Positions 60,119 to 64,000 of a DNA stretch of 64,000 nucleotides are shown here, one piece after another. This stretch comes from Debaryomyces hansenii CBS767 (Eukaryota > Ascomycota > Pichiomycetes > Serinales > Debaryomycetaceae). How positions within the stretch are numbered: the first letter of the stretch is position 1; the number at the start of each line of letters is the position of its first letter. The notes under the pieces were generated by a model. That model worked only from the letters and a program-made list of their open reading frames with translations. It did not search any database and had not been told where the DNA came from. The stretch lies in NCBI RefSeq assembly GCF_000006445.2, contig NC_006046.2, forward strand, positions 1,178,001 to 1,242,000, written 5' to 3'. Both the position numbers and the translations under genes were made by a program.

Positions 60119-62011
60119 ATGCTTAAGTTAACTTCCAGAGTGGGTCCAAAGAGACTCTCAAGTGGATTAAAATCTTCTAGTTTCAAAGTGAATGCAACAA
60201 TAATTTCTAAAAAGTTTCAATCGTCACTTAACTCCAAGCCTAATGAGGTGTACACCAAGCTTTCTGATTCCGAAGATCCAAAAAGGCACCAATTTTTCCA
60301 ATATACTTGGGGTTCATGGATGAAAAATGATCAATCCGAAAAATCTAAAAGAGAAACCAAATTTTCGATTGAAGGTATTACAAAATTATTGCAAGACTTG
60401 AATGTCGAACTGAAAAATCAAAGAAATATTGACAAGAGTGGCGAACCTTTTGTTAAAGCTCCTAGTCAATTAAAGGATGGCTCATATGTTTTGACGCAGA
60501 ATTTGACCTCTAACTTAATTGGTAAAGAAGATTCGTTATTGGTGAAGTCTATTGCTAGTATTCATGAAGGTAAGCATAACAGAATCTATAAAGTTACCTT
60601 ATCTACTGGAAAGGAATTAGTGTTGAGAATTCCATATAAGTTAGAATCTGAATACTCTATTTCCCAAAAGATTAAGAGTGAAGTTGCAACAATGGATTTC
60701 TTAAATTTAAAATTGGGTGCAAATGTTCCAAAGGTTGTTGCTTATGGCGCAAACAAAGTGAATTCCTTACAAAGCCCATTTATTTTAATGGAACATATTG
60801 AAGGTGATTTATTGATGAAGCAATGGGACCCATTAGTAGCTGATGAGACAGAAGGTTCCCAAGAAAAATTAAAATCGGTTATTGAACCAATTGCAGCATT
60901 TCAAGAGAAGTTGCTTTCAATCACATTCAATAAGTTCGGGTCCTTATACTTTAATGACGATGTAAGTGTTACCGATCAGTCTTCGTTACCATACAATGGA
61001 GAGGAAAACCCATTACTCACAAAGAGATGGAGAATTGGACCAAGTGTTGAAAAGTCTTTCTCAAAAAATAAGAATCAATTATCTGAAAAGGAAATTAAGC
61101 AATATAGTAGGTCTATAGATGCTGATAAGCCATTAGAAACTATCACATCTATCGCAGGTATTGAATTAGAGAATTTGAGAAATAGATTAGCTTTAGCACA
61201 AGCTGATTCAGGTAATAAGGTTGAAAATGTCGAGTTAATCCAAAAGATGATTGCAACTTTTGAGAACTTGAAAACAATGAGTACAAAATTGTTTAACCCT
61301 AATTCTCAATCTCTTATGAACGCTGAGGAATTATTCAAGCCAAGATTATACTGCCCAGATTTAGACCCATTGAATGTGATTCTCAACTCCAATAAAAATA
61401 ACGAGCCATATTTCGTTGATTTTGAATATACTTCTATTAAACCATTTATCTTGTCTAGCTACCCTTCATTTGTTGGCTATCAAGGTGCAAAAATCTATAA
61501 CTTAGAAGAAGATATTCCAGGTTACAGTGAAATGGATGAAGTTGAAAAGCAACAATACCAATTCATGTATTACAAAACCAGAAACGAAAGATTGTGGGAA
61601 CTTGAATTAAATTCAAGGAAACATGACTTGATTGCCGTTGCTTCTCCACACGTTAAAGTCTTGAAAAGCCCTTACGTCCAAGCCTTGGATTTCAAGAATG
61701 ATAAAGATTATTTGTATATCGAAGGTTCTATTGTTCAATTACAAGCAATGTGGGAAGCCTACGTTGCCAATGAATTGTGTAATGCCACTGAAACCGAATT
61801 TCCAATCGCGTTCACTGCAGAATACTTAGATGAGCATCAAAAGGACATAGAAGACTACCAAATGGAAATTGTATCTACCCCATTTGCTGCAACTAGCGGA
61901 TGGGTGCCACAAGACATGTTCGATAGCTTGAAAGAACAAGGAATAATTGTTGAAACTGAGAATGGTGACTTCAAAGTGGAAACAGAAAATGTTTTGAAGG
62001 AATCTGAATAA
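60119..62011 (+). CDS. AIM9: Mitochondrial Aim9-type aminoglycoside-phosphotransferase-fold protein
   Basis: A 630-residue protein, close to S. cerevisiae Aim9 (627); the ATG at 60119 is used because the frame opens with TTG. A basic Ser-rich presequence spans residues 1-45. QFFQYTWGSWMKND follows, typical of the family. The kinase-like core has an N-lobe (KVTLSTGKELVLRIPYKLES) and catalytic-type LDPLNVIL followed by FVDFEYTSIKP, which stands where DFG would be. The exact substrate is unknown; loss affects mitochondrial inheritance in yeast. Confidence 0.92.
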   Translation: MLKLTSRVGPKRLSSGLKSSSFKVNATIISKKFQSSLNSKPNEVYTKLSDSEDPKRHQFFQYTWGSWMKNDQSEKSKRETKFSIEGITKLLQDLNVELKNQRNIDKSGEPFVKAPSQLKDGSYVLTQNLTSNLIGKEDSLLVKSIASIHEGKHNRIYKVTLSTGKELVLRIPYKLESEYSISQKIKSEVATMDFLNLKLGANVPKVVAYGANKVNSLQSPFILMEHIEGDLLMKQWDPLVADETEGSQEKLKSVIEPIAAFQEKLLSITFNKFGSLYFNDDVSVTDQSSLPYNGEENPLLTKRWRIGPSVEKSFSKNKNQLSEKEIKQYSRSIDADKPLETITSIAGIELENLRNRLALAQADSGNKVENVELIQKMIATFENLKTMSTKLFNPNSQSLMNAEELFKPRLYCPDLDPLNVILNSNKNNEPYFVDFEYTSIKPFILSSYPSFVGYQGAKIYNLEEDIPGYSEMDEVEKQQYQFMYYKTRNERLWELELNSRKHDLIAVASPHVKVLKSPYVQALDFKNDKDYLYIEGSIVQLQAMWEAYVANELCNATETEFPIAFTAEYLDEHQKDIEDYQMEIVSTPFAATSGWVPQDMFDSLKEQGIIVETENGDFKVETENVLKESE

Positions 62012-62105
62012 GAGCCTTCATAGATAACATTTAGTTTGGCTTTATATTATCGCTCGCTAATTCTTTTTGTACATATTATTTAATATACATTCATTCTATC
62101 ATACA

Positions 62106-62606
62106 CTATAAATACTTTCTAGCTAGCATTTTCAATCTCATATCGAAGTCCGGCGAGGTAATCGCATCATTAACCGAGTAAAACGGATTTAACAAGCATT
62201 TAACGTATAATTCATTGACCTCCGTGAAAAACTGTTTAATCGAATTATCCTCGTTCTTACTTTGAAGATTGGATCCTCCGCTACCTGGATTCCCGCCATT
62301 TAAATCATAACACAAGAGAAACTTAATATTACCTTGTGTTATAAATGCATTGATTAACAACCCATAGAAAGAATCAATTTTACCAAGACTGAATTGATTC
62401 GTAGACCACTGTATGTCCTCTATTAAATCTAATGACGAATTTGATATGAATGGTAGTATTTCCTTAACACTGGTTGGAAAGTTCGATCTCCCAGCTATAT
62501 TGTTGGTTGATGTTGAGCTCGACACCGCAGTTTTAAAAGACGAAAATTCTAACTCATACAATGGATTATCTCTGGTGCCTATTATAGTGAAATAGTATGA
62601 CGACAT
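62106..62606 (-). CDS. TRS20: TRAPP complex subunit Trs20 (sedlin)
   Basis: A 166-residue longin-fold protein of the TRAPP tethering complex for ER-Golgi and Golgi traffic. It starts MSSYYFTIIGTRDNPLYELE and has the core block QFSLGKIDSFYGLLINAFIT, then IKFLLCYDL and the ending LLNPFYSVNDAITSPDFDMR. A Ser/Gly/Asn insert (GNPGSGGSNLQSKNE) is present after the core strand. Family length is about 140-175. Confidence 0.9.
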   Translation of the reverse strand: MSSYYFTIIGTRDNPLYELEFSSFKTAVSSSTSTNNIAGRSNFPTSVKEILPFISNSSLDLIEDIQWSTNQFSLGKIDSFYGLLINAFITQGNIKFLLCYDLNGGNPGSGGSNLQSKNEDNSIKQFFTEVNELYVKCLLNPFYSVNDAITSPDFDMRLKMLARKYL

Positions 62607-62868
62607 GCTATGCTCTATTTAAATATTACTCTCCGTTTCTTCAATCTAGAGTAGTGTTCATGGAAATCATATTGCTTTACGGAATAACCTGTAAATATTT
62701 TGAGCTATTCTCAAAAAAAGTATATTTACAGGTTAGCTCTATTTGTTGTTTGTTTATAAAAACGATAAACAGGTATTATATGAATTGGTATATAGTACCA
62801 CATATAACAAAATAAATATTTGCTGATAGGTATCAAATTCATTATAAACTGGTTAAAATTGCTTCGAA

Positions 62869-64000
62869 ATGTTGTCTCTGAGACAGAGTATGAATATACT
62901 CAGACCGTATTTTAAGCTTCAAGCAGAGTATGATTTAGATAAACCAAACTTTATCTTTACGTCCGATATTCCTAAAAATATAATTAATATAGCGTCAAAA
63001 TATTTGCTGCTAGGAGGCAATACTACAGAGTTAACTGATATGACACGGTTCTACCATCCGATGCTTGAATTTAATATAAACATCGAGCTTAATACATTGC
63101 TCGCACGAAATCGGGATTTGAGGCCAAGCGACTTGATAAAAGAAAATTTAATCACATTAGCCAAAACCAAGGATCGGTGTTCGACGAGTATTGAAAACTT
63201 ATTTACGACAGTACCGAAGGCGCCGGGGCTTACTATCAACCCGTATAAATTCATGAACAATGAGGTATTTATTGTCAATTTAACGCTAAAGGTGTTAGAC
63301 TTTATAATTTGCATGAATGAGGAAACGAATGTGATTATTGATTTTTTGAAGGACGAGAACTACGGAATGTTATTATTGAGTGATGAACAGTTAATAGACC
63401 AGGTTGAAAATTATATAAAAGCAACATTGATAAAGGAACTCAAGGGCCAAAGGACACTAGACTCAAAGGATGAATCGAGATCAATAAACATTGACCACAA
63501 TGGCTATTTGGCCGATATCACTGATGTCCCCATAGGGGTCCAAGATGTCTCCATTAATAACGGAAAGTCATTTGTATATGATGATGATTATGAGTCATCA
63601 TTTGAGGAATTATTATTATTGAAATCTAACGATACAAGGTCGACCACTAATGAGGAAGGTAATGACGAATACGAGTTTAAAACCGAAAGCATATTAATGG
63701 AAAATGATGAGGACAATAATATCTTTCGAACTAAAATTGGCCTGTCGACATCAAAGACAAATAAGCAAATAAATACGATAAAGGAAGAGGAGTATGAAGA
63801 TACTTTTATTGAAGATATGAACAATCTAAGACACAATGAATTCTTCATTAGATCTGATAATTTGCAAGAGAGCACCAAAAACTCAAGTGCAATACCCGAT
63901 TCAATCCCGTTGGATACAGAAACTCAATACAGATCGAGACAAAATACGTCGCTTCTAAAATCCCCTGTTCAATTAACTGAGCAAATATTAGAGTCTCCAC
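62869..64000 (+). CDS. Unidentified protein, 5' part, runs off the window
   Basis: The frame opens with ATG at 62869 (MLSLRQSMNILRPYFKLQAE) and I saw no stop to the window edge, giving at least 377 codons. It is not listed among closed frames because it has no stop in the window. The first ~190 residues are mixed alpha/beta or helical (LLLGGNTTELTDMTRFYHPM, MNNEVFIVNLTLKVLDFIIC). The rest is acidic and Ser/Asn-rich. I do not recognise the family. Promoter distance to TRS20 is 262 bp (divergent). Confidence 0.8.
   Translation, partial: MLSLRQSMNILRPYFKLQAEYDLDKPNFIFTSDIPKNIINIASKYLLLGGNTTELTDMTRFYHPMLEFNINIELNTLLARNRDLRPSDLIKENLITLAKTKDRCSTSIENLFTTVPKAPGLTINPYKFMNNEVFIVNLTLKVLDFIICMNEETNVIIDFLKDENYGMLLLSDEQLIDQVENYIKATLIKELKGQRTLDSKDESRSINIDHNGYLADITDVPIGVQDVSINNGKSFVYDDDYESSFEELLLLKSNDTRSTTNEEGNDEYEFKTESILMENDEDNNIFRTKIGLSTSKTNKQINTIKEEEYEDTFIEDMNNLRHNEFFIRSDNLQESTKNSSAIPDSIPLDTETQYRSRQNTSLLKSPVQLTEQILESP

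Noticed and set aside
1..64000. tRNA genes, LTRs or other transposon parts, CRISPR arrays
   Set aside because: Searched by eye for B-box/T-arm pairs, TG...CA LTR ends, integrase or reverse-transcriptase motifs and regular spaced repeats; none convincing. Short or diverged copies could have been missed.

Overview
The window is ordinary nuclear DNA of a budding yeast of the CUG-Ser clade, probably Debaryomyces or a close relative. Genes are dense, mostly intronless and on both strands. The few introns are short, with GTATGT/GTAAGT donors and a TACTAAC-type branch point very close to the acceptor. CTG codons fall where related proteins carry polar residues (BIM1 residue 21, Asn in human EB1), so CTG should be read as Ser. 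The species is an inference; the clade is well supported. Many apparent long reading frames begin at TTG or GTG, and I moved those starts to the first plausible ATG.

Layout. 1-3.6 kb: 3' end of APM1, an unidentified small protein and ILV3. 4.4-10.4 kb: PEX4 with a very long C-terminal tail, then an arsenic block of arsM (arsenite methyltransferase), ACR3 (arsenite efflux) and ARR2 (arsenate reductase). ACR3 and ARR2 share a short palindrome-rich promoter. The block is bracketed by two copies of the PEX4 3' end; the downstream copy is a broken relic next to RPS28. 10.8-16.4 kb: BIM1, a one-finger C2H2 protein, PET117 and a Pho85-type cyclin. 17.7-20 kb: spliced RPL34 and a spliced RidA-family gene. 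20-36 kb: a large protein that may be Caf130-like, SEC31, acid trehalase, DSN1, an unidentified protein and mitoribosomal mS33 (RSM27). 37.5-49 kb: the calcium channel CCH1, ZPR1 and MET30. 49-64 kb: a Gac1-type PP1 targeting subunit, PPM2/TYW4, RRP40, HOP1, an alcohol acetyltransferase, a low-complexity protein, AIM9, TRS20 and the 5' part of an unidentified gene.

Three ribosomal or RidA-family genes (RPS28, RPL34, MMF1-like) can only be seen after splicing; their exon joins were worked out by hand and restore full-length family members. The RPS28 first exon is only its ATG.

Most of the window is housekeeping sequence. The most unusual part is the arsenic block. ARR2 would reduce arsenate, ACR3 would export arsenite and ArsM would methylate it. 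The well-known S. cerevisiae ARR cluster has no methyltransferase. The flanking duplication of the PEX4 tail suggests how the block came to sit between PEX4 and RPS28. No tRNA gene, transposon, LTR or CRISPR array was recognised.
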